Source: Glandiceps talaboti (taxonomy: Eukaryota > Hemichordata > Enteropneusta > Spengelidae). From it: 64,000 nucleotides of DNA. The position numbers and the translations under genes are program-made. The notes under the pieces are model-generated. The model saw only the letters and a list, made by a program, of their open reading frames with translations, had not been told where the DNA came from and ran no database searches. Positions 12,896 through 25,530 of this stretch are shown here, in pieces; position 1 is the first letter of the stretch; each line of letters starts with the position of its first letter. Location: contig NC_135553.1 of assembly GCF_964340395.1 (NCBI RefSeq), forward strand, positions 23,808,449 to 23,872,448, read 5' to 3'.

Positions 12896-15800
12896 TTTGG
12901 AAGAGTTACACTGTTCTTTGATTGGGGAACAGTTACACTTTAATTTGATTGGAGAACAGTTACACTTTAGTTTGATTGGAGAACAGTTACACTTTACTTT
13001 GATTGGGAAACAGTTACACTTTACTTTGATTGGAGAACAGTTACACTTTACTTTGATTGGAGAACAAGCACACTTTACTTTCAATAGGAAACAGGTACAC
13101 TTTATTGTAATTGTGGAACTGTTATACTTTACTTTGATTGGGGATCTGTTTATATTTAACTTTTATTGGGGAACAGTTACACTTTACTTTGATTGGGGAA
13201 CAGTTACACTTTACTTTGGCAACAGTTACACTTTACTTTGATTTGGGAACAGTCACACCTTACATTGATCGGGAAACAGTTACACTTTTACTTTGATTGG
13301 GGAACAGTTACACTTCACTTTGATTTGGGAAAAGTTGCACTTTAATTTGATTTGGGAACAGTTGCACTTTACTTTGGGGAACAGTTACACTATACTTTGA
13401 TTAGGGAACAGTCACACCTTACATTGATCGGGAAACAGTTACACTTTTAATTTGATTGAGGAACAGGCACACTTTACTTTGATTGGAAAATAGTTATACT
13501 TTACTTGGATTGGGGAACATACTTTTTACTTTGATTGAGAAACAGTTATACTTTATGTTGATTGGGGAACAGGTACACTTTCACTTGATTGGGGAAGAGT
13601 TAAACTTTACTTTGATTGGGAACAGTTACACTTTATTTTGATTGGGGAACAGGTACACTTTACTTTGATTTGGGAACAGTTACACTTTAATTTGATTTGG
13701 GAACAGTTGCACTTTACTTTGGAGAACAGTTGCATTATACTTTCATTAGGGAACAGTTACACTTACTTTGATTGGGAAACAGTCACACCTTACATTGATC
13801 TGGAAACAGTTGCACTTTTAATTTGATTGGGGAACAGTTACACTTTATTTTGATTGGGGAACAGTTACACTTTACTTTGATTTGGGAACAGTTGCACTTT
13901 AATTTGATTTGGGAATAGTTGCACTTTACTTTGGGGAACAGTTACACTATACTTTGATTAGGCAACAGTTACACTTTACTTTGAGTGGAGAAGAGTGGAG
14001 AAGAGTTGCATTACTTTGGGGAATAGTTACACTTTACTTTGATTGGGGAATATCTACACTTTACTTTGATTGAGAAACAGTTATACTTCGATTGGGAAAC
14101 AGTTACACTTTACTTTGATTGGGGAACAGTTACACTTTTCTTTTAGTGGGGAACAGTTACATTTTACTTTGATTGGGGAACAGTGATACATTACTTTGAT
14201 TCGGGAATCGTTACACTTTACTTTGATTGGGAAACAGTTACACTTTACTTTGATTGGAGAACAGTTACACTTTACTTTGATTGGAGAACAGGTATACATT
14301 ACTTTTTCTCCTGAATAGTTACACTTTACTTTGATTTGGGAACAGTCACACCTTACATCGATCGGGAAACAGTTACACTTTTACTTTGATTGGGGAACAG
14401 TTACACTTCACTTTGATTTGGGAACAGTTGCACTTACTTTGATTTGGGAACAGTTGCACTTACATTGATCTGGAAACAGTTGCTCTTTTAATTTGATTGG
14501 GGAACAGTTACAGTTTATTTTGATTGGGGAACAGTTACACTTTACTTTGATTTGGGAACAGTTGCACTTGAATTTGATTTGGGAAGAGTTGCACTTTACT
14601 TTGGGGAACAGTTACACTATACTTTGATTAGGGAATAGTTACACTTTACTTTGTTGGAGAAGAGTGGAGAAGAATTACACTACTTTGGGGAATACATATA
14701 GTTACACTTTACTTTGATTGGGGAATATTTATACTTTACTTCGGTTGGGAAACAGTTACACTTTACTTCGATTGGGGAACAGTTATACTTTACTTTGATT
14801 GGGGAACAGTTATACTTTACTTTGATTGGGGAACAGTTATACTTTACTTTGATTGGGGAACAGTTACACTTACTTTCAATGTGGAACAGTTACACTTTTC
14901 TTTGAGTGGGGAACAGTTACACTTTACTATGATTGGGGAACAGTTACATTTTATTTTGATTGGAGAACAGTTACACTTTACTTTGATTGGGGAACAGGTA
15001 TACATTACTTTTTCTGCAGAATAGTTATACTTTACTTTGATTGAGGAACAAGCACACTTTACTTTCAATAGGAAACAGGTACACTTCACTTTCAATAGGA
15101 AACAGGTACACTTTACTGTAATTGTGGAACTGTTATACTTTACTTTGACTGGGGATCTGTTTATATTTAACTTTTATTGGGCAACAGTTGCACTTTACTT
15201 TGAAGAACAGTTACACTATACTTTGATTAGGGAACAGTTACACTTTTACTTTGATTGGAGAAGAGTGGAGAAGAGTTACACTACTTTGGGGAATAGTTAC
15301 ACTTTACTTTGATTGGGGAATATTTACATTTACTCTGATTGAGAAACAGTTATACTTTACTTCGATTGGGAAACAGTTACACTTTACTTTGATTTGGGAA
15401 CAGTTGTACTTTACTTTGATTGGGGAACAGTTACACTTTATTTTGATTGGGGAACAGTTACATTGTACTTTGATTGGGGAACAGTGATACATTACTTTGA
15501 TTGGGGAATCGTTACACTGTACTTTGATTGGGAAACAGTTCTACTTTACTTGGATTGGGGAACAGTTACATTGTATCTTGATTGGAGAACAGTTATACTT
15601 TACTTTGATTGGATTGGGGAACATACTTTTTACTTTGATTGGGAAACAGTTATACTTTACTTTGATTGAGGAACAGGCACACTTTACTTTCAATAGGGAA
15701 CAGGTACACTTCACTTTGATTGGGGGAATAGGTACACTTTACTTTGATTGTGGAACTACTATACTGTATTTTGATTGAGGGACTGTTTACATTTTATTTT

Positions 15801-18065
15801 GTTTTGGGGAACAATTCCAGTTTACTTTGCTTGGGGAACTGGTAGATTTTACTTTGACGGGGGAACAGGTATATTTTATTTTGATTGGTGAACAGTTACA
15901 CTTTACTTTGATTGGGGAACAGTTACACTTTACTTTGATTAGGGACCAGTTACACTTTACTTTGATTGGGGAACAGTTATACACTACTTTGATTGCGGAA
16001 CATGTACACATTATTTTGATTGGGAAACAGGTACACTTTCACTTGATTGGGAAACAGTTACACTTTACTTTGATTTGGGAACAGTTATACTTTCATTTGA
16101 TTGGGGAATAGTTACACTATATTTTGATTGGGAAACAGGTACACTTTCACTTGATTGGGGAACAGTTATACTTTACTTTGATTGGGGAACTGTTATACAT
16201 TACTTTTTCTGCAGAATATTTACACTTTACTTTGATTGAAGAACGAGCACACTTTACTTTCAATAGGGAACAGGTACACTCCACTTTGATTGGGGAACAG
16301 GTACAATTTACTTTAATTGTGGAACTGTTATACTTTACTTTAATTGGGAAACTGTTTATATTTTACTTTGTTTTGGGGAACAGTTCCAGTTTACTTTGCT
16401 TGGGGAACTGGTAAATTTTATTTTGACTGGGGAACAGGTATATTTTATTTTGATTGGTGAACAGTTACACTTATAAACTTTACTTTGTTTTGGGGACAGT
16501 TATACTTTACTTTGAATGGGGAACAGTTACATTTTACTATGATTGGGGAACAGTTACACTTTACTATGAGGAACAGTTGCATGTTAGTTTTATTGGGGAA
16601 CATTTACACTTCGCCAGTTCTTTACTTTAATTGGGGGAACTGTTGCACTTTACTTTGAGGAACAGTTACATGGTACTTTGATTAGGGAACAGGTCCACTT
16701 TACTTTGCTTGGTGAACTTTTACACTTTTGAACTGTACTTTAATGGGGGAACAGTCAAACTTTACTTTGATTGGAGAAGAGTGGAGAAGAGTTACACTAC
16801 TTTGGGAATAGTTACACTTTACTTTGATTGGGGAATATTTACACTTTACTTTGATTGAGAAACAGTTATACTTTACTTCGATTGGGAAACAGTTACACTT
16901 TACTTTGATTTGGTAACAGTTATACTTTACTTTGATTGGAGAACAGTTACACTTTACTTTCAATGGGGAACAGTTACACTTTACTTTGCTTGGGGAACAG
17001 TTACATTTTACTTTGATTGGGGAACAGTGATACATTACTTTGATTGGGGAATCGTTACACTGTACTTTGATTGGGAAACAGTTATACTTTACTTCGATTG
17101 GGAAACAGTTACACTTTACTTTGATTTGGGAACAGTTATACTTTACTTTGATTGGGGAACAGTTACAGTTTTCTTTGATTGGGGAACAGTTACACTTGAC
17201 TTTGATTGGGGAACAGTTACATTGTACCTTGATTGGAGAACATGTACACTTTATTTTGATTGGTAAACAGGTACACTTTACTTTGATTGGGGAACAGTTA
17301 TACTTTCATTTGATTGGGGAATAGTTACACTTTATTTTGATTGGGAAACAGGTACACTTTCACTTGATTGGGGATCAGTTATACTTTACTTTGATTTGGG
17401 AACAGTTACACATTACTTTGATTGGGGAACAGTTATACATTACTTTTTCTGCAGAATATTTACACTTTACTTTGATTGAGGAACAAGCACACTTTACTTT
17501 CAATAGGGAACAGGTACACTTCACTTTGATTGGGGAACAGGTACAATTTACTGTAATTGTGGAACTGTTATACTTTACTTTAATTGGAAAACTGTTTATA
17601 TTTTACTTTGTTTTGGGGAACAGTTCCAGTTTACTTTGCTTGGGGAACTGGTAAATTTTATTTTGACTGGGGAACAGGTATATTTTATTTTGATTGGTGA
17701 ACAGTTACACTTATAAACTTTACTTTGTTTTGGGGACAGTTATACTTTACTTTGAGTGGGGAACAGTTACAGTTTACTATAATTGAGGAACAGTTACACT
17801 TTACTATGAGGAACAGTTGCATGTTAGTTTTATTGGGGAACATTTACACTTCCCCAGTTCTTTACTTTAATTGGGGGAACTGTTACACTTTGAGGAACAG
17901 TTACATGGTACTTTGATTAGGGAACAGGTCCACTTTACTTTGCTTGGTGAACTTTTACACTTTTGAACTGAACTTTAATGGGGGAACAGTCAAACTTTAC
18001 TTTGATTGGGGAACATTTATATTTCATTTTGAGTGAGGAACACTTACACATTACTTTGATTCAGA
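12896..18065 (+). repeat. 27-bp minisatellite array (about 190 units)
   Basis: The unit TTACACTTTACTTTGATTGGGGAACAG-like (27 bp, nine codons) repeats over about 5.2 kb with many point variants and occasional truncated units. Because 27 is divisible by three, nearly every frame stays open locally. This gives artefactual ORFs with nine-residue periods on both strands. Higher-order structure is visible: the block with TTTTTCTGCAGAATA recurs at about 14998, 16200 and 17440 (the last two about 1240 bp apart), and a GAAGAGTGGAGAAGAGTT block recurs at 13985, 14657, 15258 and 16777. No gene is present. Confidence 0.97.
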
Positions 18066-18193
18066 AAAAATATACTGTCATTGACAAATTTGGCTGTTAT
18101 CCACTATATGTATTTTATTTCTAGAGATGTATTACATATTTGTTAAGAATACTTGAAATGGACCCAAATAGATATCCCCACAGATGCTAATTA

Positions 18194-19010
18194 GCCCCTG
18201 CCAGATGTAGTCTGGGACGGGGACTTATAGATTGGGTTCCGTCCATCCGTCTGTCCATGCATGCATGTTTGCGTGCATGTGTCCGTCCGTCCGTCAGTGC
18301 ATGCATCCGGAATCATATCTTGGATATTCATTGACCGATTTCTTTCAAACTTAGTAAATGGATAATGAACTATGACTTATATATCCACACGCCAATTTGC
18401 TTTGGAATATTATGCAATTTAGCTGACTTAGAGCCATTTTTGGATAAAAAAACATGTTTGGTCATAACAGTTAAACTTCAAAACTACTTGGCAGATTGGC
18501 CTGACATTTGGCAGGAATGTTCTGAGAAGTGTTATTTTGCAGATTTTCTGTAAAACATTTTGGCCCGAGCAACAATGACCACACCCATAGCAACAACCAA
18601 ATGGCAGTGTATTTTGGTCGAATCATATCATCAGGTAGGCAAGTGAGTAAACATTGAAAAAATTTATGCAAATGACCACGCCCATAACAACAGCCAAACG
18701 GTTGTGTTTTTTACAAAGATAACAGGGACTTTTAGACAAGTGAACAAACATTTTTAAACGTGTATGCAAATGAACCTAGCGACAAGACCACGCCCATAGC
18801 AACAGCCAAATGATTACACATCGCAAAGATGACATTTATTAATAGGCAATTGAATAAACATTCAAAAAATGTATGTAAATGTGCCTAGCAACAAGACCAC
18901 ACCCATAGCAACAGCCAAATGATCACTTATATTGGAAAGATAACAACAGGGATTAGTAGACAAATAAATAAACATTTTAAAAAATGTATGCTAATATTCA
19001 GTCAATTATA
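18194..19010 (+). repeat. dispersed repeat family B, copy 1
   Basis: Starts with a GCCAGATGTAGTCTGGGACGGGG-like head followed by ACTTATAGATTGGGTTCCGTCC. It continues with CAGATTGGCCTGACATTTGG and repeated CACGCCCATAGCAACAGCC segments at about 18578, 18676, 18789 and 18900. The same head and body modules recur at 36761, 38121, 39151 and 40228. No ORF with a known domain was seen, so it is a nonautonomous dispersed repeat of unknown class. Confidence 0.75.
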
Positions 19011-19416
19011 CAGTTGTCCTACAATGTCATTGACACTATATTTCATACAATCTTATACATCACACTACCATGATGGGGGCTGAGTCATCTCCGATGGCTG
19101 CTTGTTAATGTTAAAAAACGTTGGAAGAAAATAGGGAGATAAAAAGTCAATTTAGTTTAGAGTGACACGTGAATAATTTGTTATTTCTTTTTGGTTTTGG
19201 ACATGTGGTTCAATAAGGGGTTTGGCTGAATCACAATCTGATTAAAATCTGATGTAGTGTACACTTCACACTTTCTTTTTGGCTGTTACATTTACTGTTA
19301 TTTCTTCTTTTGTGAGCATTCATTACATACATCTAACACTATACCGTAGGTTTTGCCAAACCCAATCTCTTACTTATGAGTAGCCAACTAGAATCCACCT
19401 TACAATACAATAGTTA

Positions 19417-19895
19417 AACAGTTACACTTTACATTGATTGGGGAACAGGTACACTTTGCATTTAATAGGGAACTTGCAAACCCGCCATGTTGAATGTTGC
19501 ATCATGGGAAATGTGATAATAAATACTAATCAATTAGCATTGTAAACAATATTGTTACATTGTTTATAACCAGGAATGATCAATTCATAGTCACCCTGAT
19601 TTTTGTGGGAGGTTAATTTTATCAATATCAACATTACGATAACCACAGATAATCCATAGTCCTTTGCATCTGAGCATGCTCAGTTTGGATTGCAAGTTCC
19701 CTATTGGGGAACAGTTACACTTTACTTTGATTGTTGTACATTTGTACTTTACTTTGCTTGGGGAACAGTTGAACAGTTGTGCTTTACTTTGCATGGGGAA
19801 TAGTTATACAGTTACACTTCCCCAGTTACACTTTACTTTGATACGGGAACAGTTGTACTTTATTTTGATTAGGGAACAGTTATACTTTATTTGTA
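19417..19895 (+). repeat. outlying 27-bp minisatellite patches split by a small insert
   Basis: Two to three recognisable 27-bp-type units at 19417-19472 and about seven at 19698-19895 flank a roughly 225-bp non-repetitive segment. The junctions form an inverted repeat: AATAGGGAACTTGCAA (about 19463-19478) and its exact reverse complement (about 19691-19706). This is consistent with a small MITE-like insertion into the array. Confidence 0.6.
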
Positions 19896-19899
19896 TATA

Positions 19900-20764
19900 A
19901 GAAAAGAGACACGTTACTTTTAACAAATGTATGTGTTAAGTGGCAAGTTTGGGCAATATGGCAATTTTTATATTTTTCTCAATTACATTGTCCATAATTG
20001 CTCCTGATGATGTACTTTGAATGAGCACTATATGCTACCTTTTGAATAAATGTTAATGTTGTGCCAAACAAAACCAAAGTGGTTTAAAAAGTGAATTACT
20101 ACACTATACTGGATACCATGGTAACTGAGCAACATTTCAGTAGATTACGCCACAAGATGTGAAACATTTTCATCTCGTATGTATGGGGTATTTTTGTACA
20201 AATAACAACTATTTATGAAATAAAACTACTGTTAATTCCTCATGTATTTGCTATTGTAAACATTTTAGTCTGGTTTCCATGGCAACCCATTTCTTCTATA
20301 TTAATGATTTTTCTGAATGTTGTTAGCGTATACCCAACCATATGTAATAGTTTGTATCTATTGCCATTTTCTAATTATTTTCATGATTGATTTTTTATTA
20401 TATGTTTATTTTAGGGTAACTATACATACACTTATAAATATAGGAGAGCAAAATATATACTAGCATATACGTGTGTGTTAATTAGTAATATCATCATGAA
20501 AATGTTTCAACTTTTATTTTGTTTTTGAAATGTAATAAATTTTTATAATTTTCAATAAAGCATTATTATACTCATTGTTATGACAGTTTCCATCCTTATT
20601 TGTTCCCACTAGGCAGAGTCAGGAGAGGGCTATGGGAATGACTGATATCTGTTATCAGTCCTATTCCTGATCTGCATAAATTCAATTTGAATCAGACCTG
20701 ACATATATTTTGTGTACTGTAGGTGACGTATGCACATCACTTTCTATCAATATCAATATTATCT
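19900..20764. other. noncoding, nothing recognised
   Basis: AT-rich unique-looking sequence with an AATAAAGC polyadenylation-like motif near 20556. No upstream ORF makes it meaningful. Confidence 0.45.
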
Positions 20765-21530
20765 AAATAAGCTCTGCCGAGAGGGGCCACTCCATACAGT
20801 TCCATGAGTTTGTCCATCTGTGTCCACCTCTATCTCAAATTCGCACATGCCAATTTCAACCCCCCCTATCTGTAAAACCAAAAAAAGGTTGACACCCCCC
20901 CCCCCCCCCCCCCCCCATCACTTAATTCTAAAACATGATGACCCCCATATATATTATACACATGACAGGTATTTTTTTGATCGTGACTCAGTATGGACTG
21001 CTTGACTGTCTTGCAACTACATTGTACTTTATAAAATCCCGGGTTAGCACTATCATAATTATAATTATTGACTACACAGTGTAATATATTCCAAAAGGAG
21101 TTTAATAGCATAGTAGTATCATTGGTAGGGGAGATTTGGAGTTTAAGGAAATTTTAGACTATCTTGGCAAACATGTCACATCTTTAAAAGACAATATCAT
21201 CTCAAATTAGAATAGGGTGAATATATTTAAGAAATGTTTAATACCATTATGACAGTAAAAAGGTTGCTGGTGCATCTGATTGTTGGTTGAATGCATGGGT
21301 GACTTCTTGGGGTTATAGGGAGTCCTTGGGGTTTTCCCCTCGCAGATCTGCAGTTTTTTTCTTCTATTAATATTCCCAAGTAATATTCCCAAGCTTCGAA
21401 AAGCTAACGTAAATGTAAGTTTTAAATGAGTTTCCCATGTCACACAAAAATGGGCCCGTAACACTTGGTATAGGGGCATTAATATTGCATGTATAGTAAA
21501 GTCACTGGTATGTTAGAGAACTTTAGGTGG
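20765..21530 (+). repeat. dispersed repeat family A, copy 2
   Basis: This matches 1081-2215 in order: a C22 run (20895-20916), TTCTAAAACATGATGACCCCC, then CATTATGACAGTAAAAAGGTTG, TGATTGTTGGTTGAATGC, CGCAGATCTGCAG and TTGGTATAGGGGCATTA. It is about 350 bp shorter than copy 1. No coding capacity was seen. Confidence 0.65.
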
Positions 21531-21789
21531 TCATACCTAGTGTATAATAGAAACTGGAATCTGATGAGATGTGGTGATTTGTAACTTGTCAATAACATGT
21601 AGTGTCCAAAATACAAAGTGTATTAATCCCTTCTGACAAGTTCATACTGACGACTAGAACAATTTAGATTAACTTCTTTTATAAACTATCTATGAAGATT
21701 ACCATTACGAAACCTTGAAGTTCACTTTTGCCCCAAAGTGCAATGTAAGTGAAGCATTGATTGTGAAACAGCCAAGCATTTACATAACA

Positions 21790-21829
21790 TGTTCTGTAAC
21801 GAGTGTGGTAGCTAGGTAATACATGTACC

Positions 21830-21863
<34 letters not shown>

Positions 21864-22140
21864 GTTATGGTTGAACTAAATATGTAATATTAAAGAATTT
21901 ATGTAAGAAACAGGGACAAGAACAAATATTTACGTGTACCACATTTCAGACAAAGCTATATACCATTGGAGAAAAAGGATTTTTTCTTCCATCACATTCC
22001 AAAACACAATGACCCCCCTCCCCATCCACAATTTTCAAAACAGCATGTCCCCCCCCCACTGCCAATTTCAAAAACAGGGTGACCCCCCTCCCAATCCAGC
22101 GGCCACCCACAGGCCAAAGAAACTGACCGGTCCCTAACTA
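21790..22140 (+). repeat. dispersed repeat family C, copy 1, with (TATATG)n
   Basis: GTGGTAGCTAGGTAATACATGTA, AGGGACAAGAACAAATAT and CACAGGCCAAAGAAACTGAC occur here in the same order as at 44165-44330. A TATATG/GTATAT microsatellite (21830-21862) is longer here than in the second copy. Several GACCCCCC runs (22010-22095) lie just before the end. The class is unknown. Confidence 0.7.
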
Positions 22141-22910
22141 TCCTGTGCATACTTTATGCTCATCACTTCATTTCTTGACTCTTGCAATAACCTCCAAAAT
22201 GGCAACCACTTTTGTCGTAAAAATTCACATTTTGCCTACCAACATCAGAAGCTTCGTAGATAGACTTTATATTAGTGTCTACATCCATGTTATCTTTGAG
22301 AAGCTTTCTAATGACAATGACCTTGACCTTCAAGGTAATTTTGATACAAAATTAACATTTTGCCTAGTAACCTTGAAAACTTAGTCGATAGATGTTATTT
22401 TAGTGTGTACACCAGTGTTATCAATGACAAGCTTTCTAATGACACTTTGACCTTGGCCCTCATCTTCAATGTCACATAGGCAATACCTTGTTAAAATGCA
22501 TATAGATAGGTGTCATAAATGGGCCGATTTCTACTAAACCTTGTTCAAATAACAAGTGTAGCAGTTCACATGGGCTCATCACTTAATCCTATTACCTTTG
22601 CCTGAACGGCAACCATTCTCATACTCAAAGCACAATAGATAGACCTCGTGAGTATCTATACTCATGTTTCCCAATCAACAGCTTTCTAATTACGCTTTGA
22701 CCATGACCTTTAAGTTTAAGGTCAAATAGGCAAAATATTCAAACACATCACCTACATTCACTGGCTGATTTCAAACAAATCTGGTGCTAATGTTACAGAT
22801 GAGGTCCGCATATATCACTTTTGCTCTGCGGCATTAACACTAATGGCCAAATGGTGGCCGTTTTTATCGCAAAAATTCACATTTTTTCATAAAGATTCAA
22901 AGTATGCATG
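22141..22910 (+). repeat. diverged internal tandem repeats (AGCTTTCTAATGAC motif)
   Basis: The motif AAGCTTTCTAATGAC with downstream TTTGACCTTGACCTT-like sequence recurs near 22300, 22430 and 22680. AAAAATTCACATTTTG recurs near 22218 and 22868. It looks like an old tandemly built dispersed repeat. The 79-codon ORF across it has no recognisable domain. Confidence 0.5.
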
Positions 22911-23594
22911 GGTAAGTTTAAATGTTGGCTATGCCTTCGATGAAGACTTGTTATTGTTACATGTACAGCTTTGAATATGTTGCTATGTTGCTATGCTGTT
23001 GATAACAGGCAAGCTGAATTTATTTCCCACTGTACTGGAAATGAAATGAAATATAACCTGCATATATTTGTATTAAAATGTTATCAAATATGAATATCTT
23101 GATTATAATTTTATATAATATACATATCAATTATGCTGATGACTAATACATATATCACTTAATGTGAGTTTGTTCACATAAAGGTAGTTTTCCATTTCAA
23201 TCCTATACTGGTAAACATGTAATATGCCTTAGTGATTTTGAAATGGTGTATATGTATACACGACATGTTATTCATATGAATTATACTACTTAAAACCGCC
23301 AGCTGAAATTAAGCTATGTAAATGACATAGGAGATGTCGAATCATCAGATGATGGTCCTAGTGTGCTTCTTCACCCTTATACATATCCATAAGCGTGTTA
23401 CTTGTTAGGTGTGTGTGCGAAAATAACATTTTATGAATATGATACTCCCGTTAATTATGGTAATTAATAAAAGGTCTCAATTTTGACCATGTTCAACCAC
23501 TTAGACTTTTGATATGTTGTTCAGCACAAAATTCTGAGTAAGATGCACTAAAAATAATTTGTGGTACAATTATGTCCGGGTGAAACCTTATTTT
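22911..23594. other. noncoding, nothing recognised
   Basis: AT-rich sequence between the dispersed repeats and the first monomer of the 2.55-kb array. No ORF, RNA gene or shared repeat was seen. Confidence 0.45.
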
Positions 23595-25503
23595 GACTGG
23601 ACTTAATACTATCGAAGTTACATGTCCGAGATCGACGAGAGTACATGTCATCACTTTGTATTAATATATCTGACTAGAATACATACATGTAACCCTACGA
23701 ATACACAAAGCGAGAGTAAGGGTGTTGCGATTTGGCGCGATGTATATTGTGTAGGTTGCCACTGCACCAACAGCCGGAGTCAACACGTAACACTGAAGCA
23801 ATGCCGGTACTTATATTAACCGCTCCTTTGCTAATAGATCATGCTCAAGACACATGACACAATCGTTCAGTAAAACTACAAGTACTTCGACGTCTTTCGC
23901 TTTTTTCTTAGTTTTGAAAGGATTGCCACGGTGACTATATCTTTCTTATTGTCATTTTATGCTAAATGATATAGAATACTGTCTATGGAAATCATCCAGT
24001 GGTGAGTTATAAGAAGTATAATTTAAATTTGTTCGATATTCCCGACTTTCACATCAAGTGACCACAATATTGGAAGTCTACAAGTTTGTCATGTCAAGGC
24101 ATTTTTGCTGGCGACATTGAAAGTAATTGGTTTATTTTTCATGCCAAGTTATGTCATAGCCATTAACACTGTATTAAACGTGCCAATATACTATCGAAGT
24201 TATATGTATGAGATCGACACAAGTAGATGTCATCACTTTGTGTTTAATATATCTCATGACTAGAATACATACATGTAACCCTACGAATATACAAAGCGAA
24301 AATAAGCGTGTGGCGATTTGGCGAGATTTATTTGTGTAGGTTGCCATATATATATAATAAACGATAAACATATTTGTATTTTTTGAGCTTTTGTATCATA
24401 TCACTATATTAAATTGACAGATATTATGATTGAACAGGTTTGCCTTTTGTTAATGTTACTGATAAGCTTTGGTCTTTTCACTACAAACCACCGAGAGTAC
24501 TGAGCGATTGCCCTTCCCATCTTAAAACCATTACAATGTCTCAATTCTATATATCTTGAGATATATATCACTTGTCAGATTAAAAGTTCAGCGCCTAATC
24601 AAGAGTTTCAATATATTTATGTAAGTCTGAATCTGTTGTCTGATATGTGTAATATGCGGTCTTTATTTGGTGTTAGTTTCTAGAAGTAGCTACTGAAGGT
24701 GTCGTGTATTACGAAATACCTGGACATTTTAGCGCCCTCGACGATCACTTGTGGCCACTCCTATACTGTCAGTATCTGGCTTTGAAATGTAAAATATACC
24801 TGATTCTCAGGTGCAGTTATCCGACTATTTTGGTATGTCAGTCAGTTGCTGGGAGGCGGAGACTTGGTCATGTGAGTCTGGTAACTATAGACAACCGACC
24901 CTCCCGTCCAAAGGGGTCTCAGGACGAAAACGGTGTACATTGAACAGTGTAGTTCTTGTGCTCGTGAACTAATCTCTTGCTTACCTCTATTTTCCTTCTA
25001 TTTCGATTAAAACCAATTTCCTCATTAAAGAAAATATTTCCTCGTACACCTCCGTGGGGTAGATTGTTGGTTTATCGAGTTATTCCAAGATATTTCTGTT
25101 TTTTATTTGTTTTGTACCATTGGTGTGGCAATCGGTGCATTTTTGCCGACGCAGTTTTACAGTACGAGTTTATTTATTTGACAGAGGTCGAAAAGAAAGC
25201 AAATTTTACTATCAAGTGAGGAAAATGATTTAGTTAAGTAAACACATTGGCAATGAAAAAATAATCAAAATATAACCGTAAACTTCTGGCTGGACCACAA
25301 AAAAGTTTGTTGAAAGTAGTCGAGTTCTGCCTCGCTCATAATCGAAACGAATGGCCGGTAACGAGACATTCACGGTTATCGGAGTTCAGGTTGCGCTACC
25401 GTTTATGATAGGTTCTCGCTCGTGGGCATTGTGGTGTAGTACCTTATACCGTTTAGAACTTCAGGGTTTCTGGAGTATTTTCCAGATATTCGTTACAATG
25501 GTG

Positions 25504-25530
25504 GCAGCGGTGGCGTATAAATTTAGGGGA
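25504..25530 (+). promoter_or_regulatory. TATA-like site inside the 2.55-kb monomer
   Basis: GGCAGCGGTGGCGTATAAA is conserved at equivalent positions in later monomers (about 28036 and 30586), where it reads GGCGTATAAAATTAGGGG. A TATA box after a GC-rich stretch could drive transcription of the monomer. This is sequence resemblance only. Confidence 0.25.

Noticed and set aside
12897-17916. About twenty ORFs of 60-118 codons on both strands with nine-residue repeats
   Set aside because: All are consequences of a 27-bp tandem unit that lacks stops. They overlap in several frames and strands and have no start or splice context.
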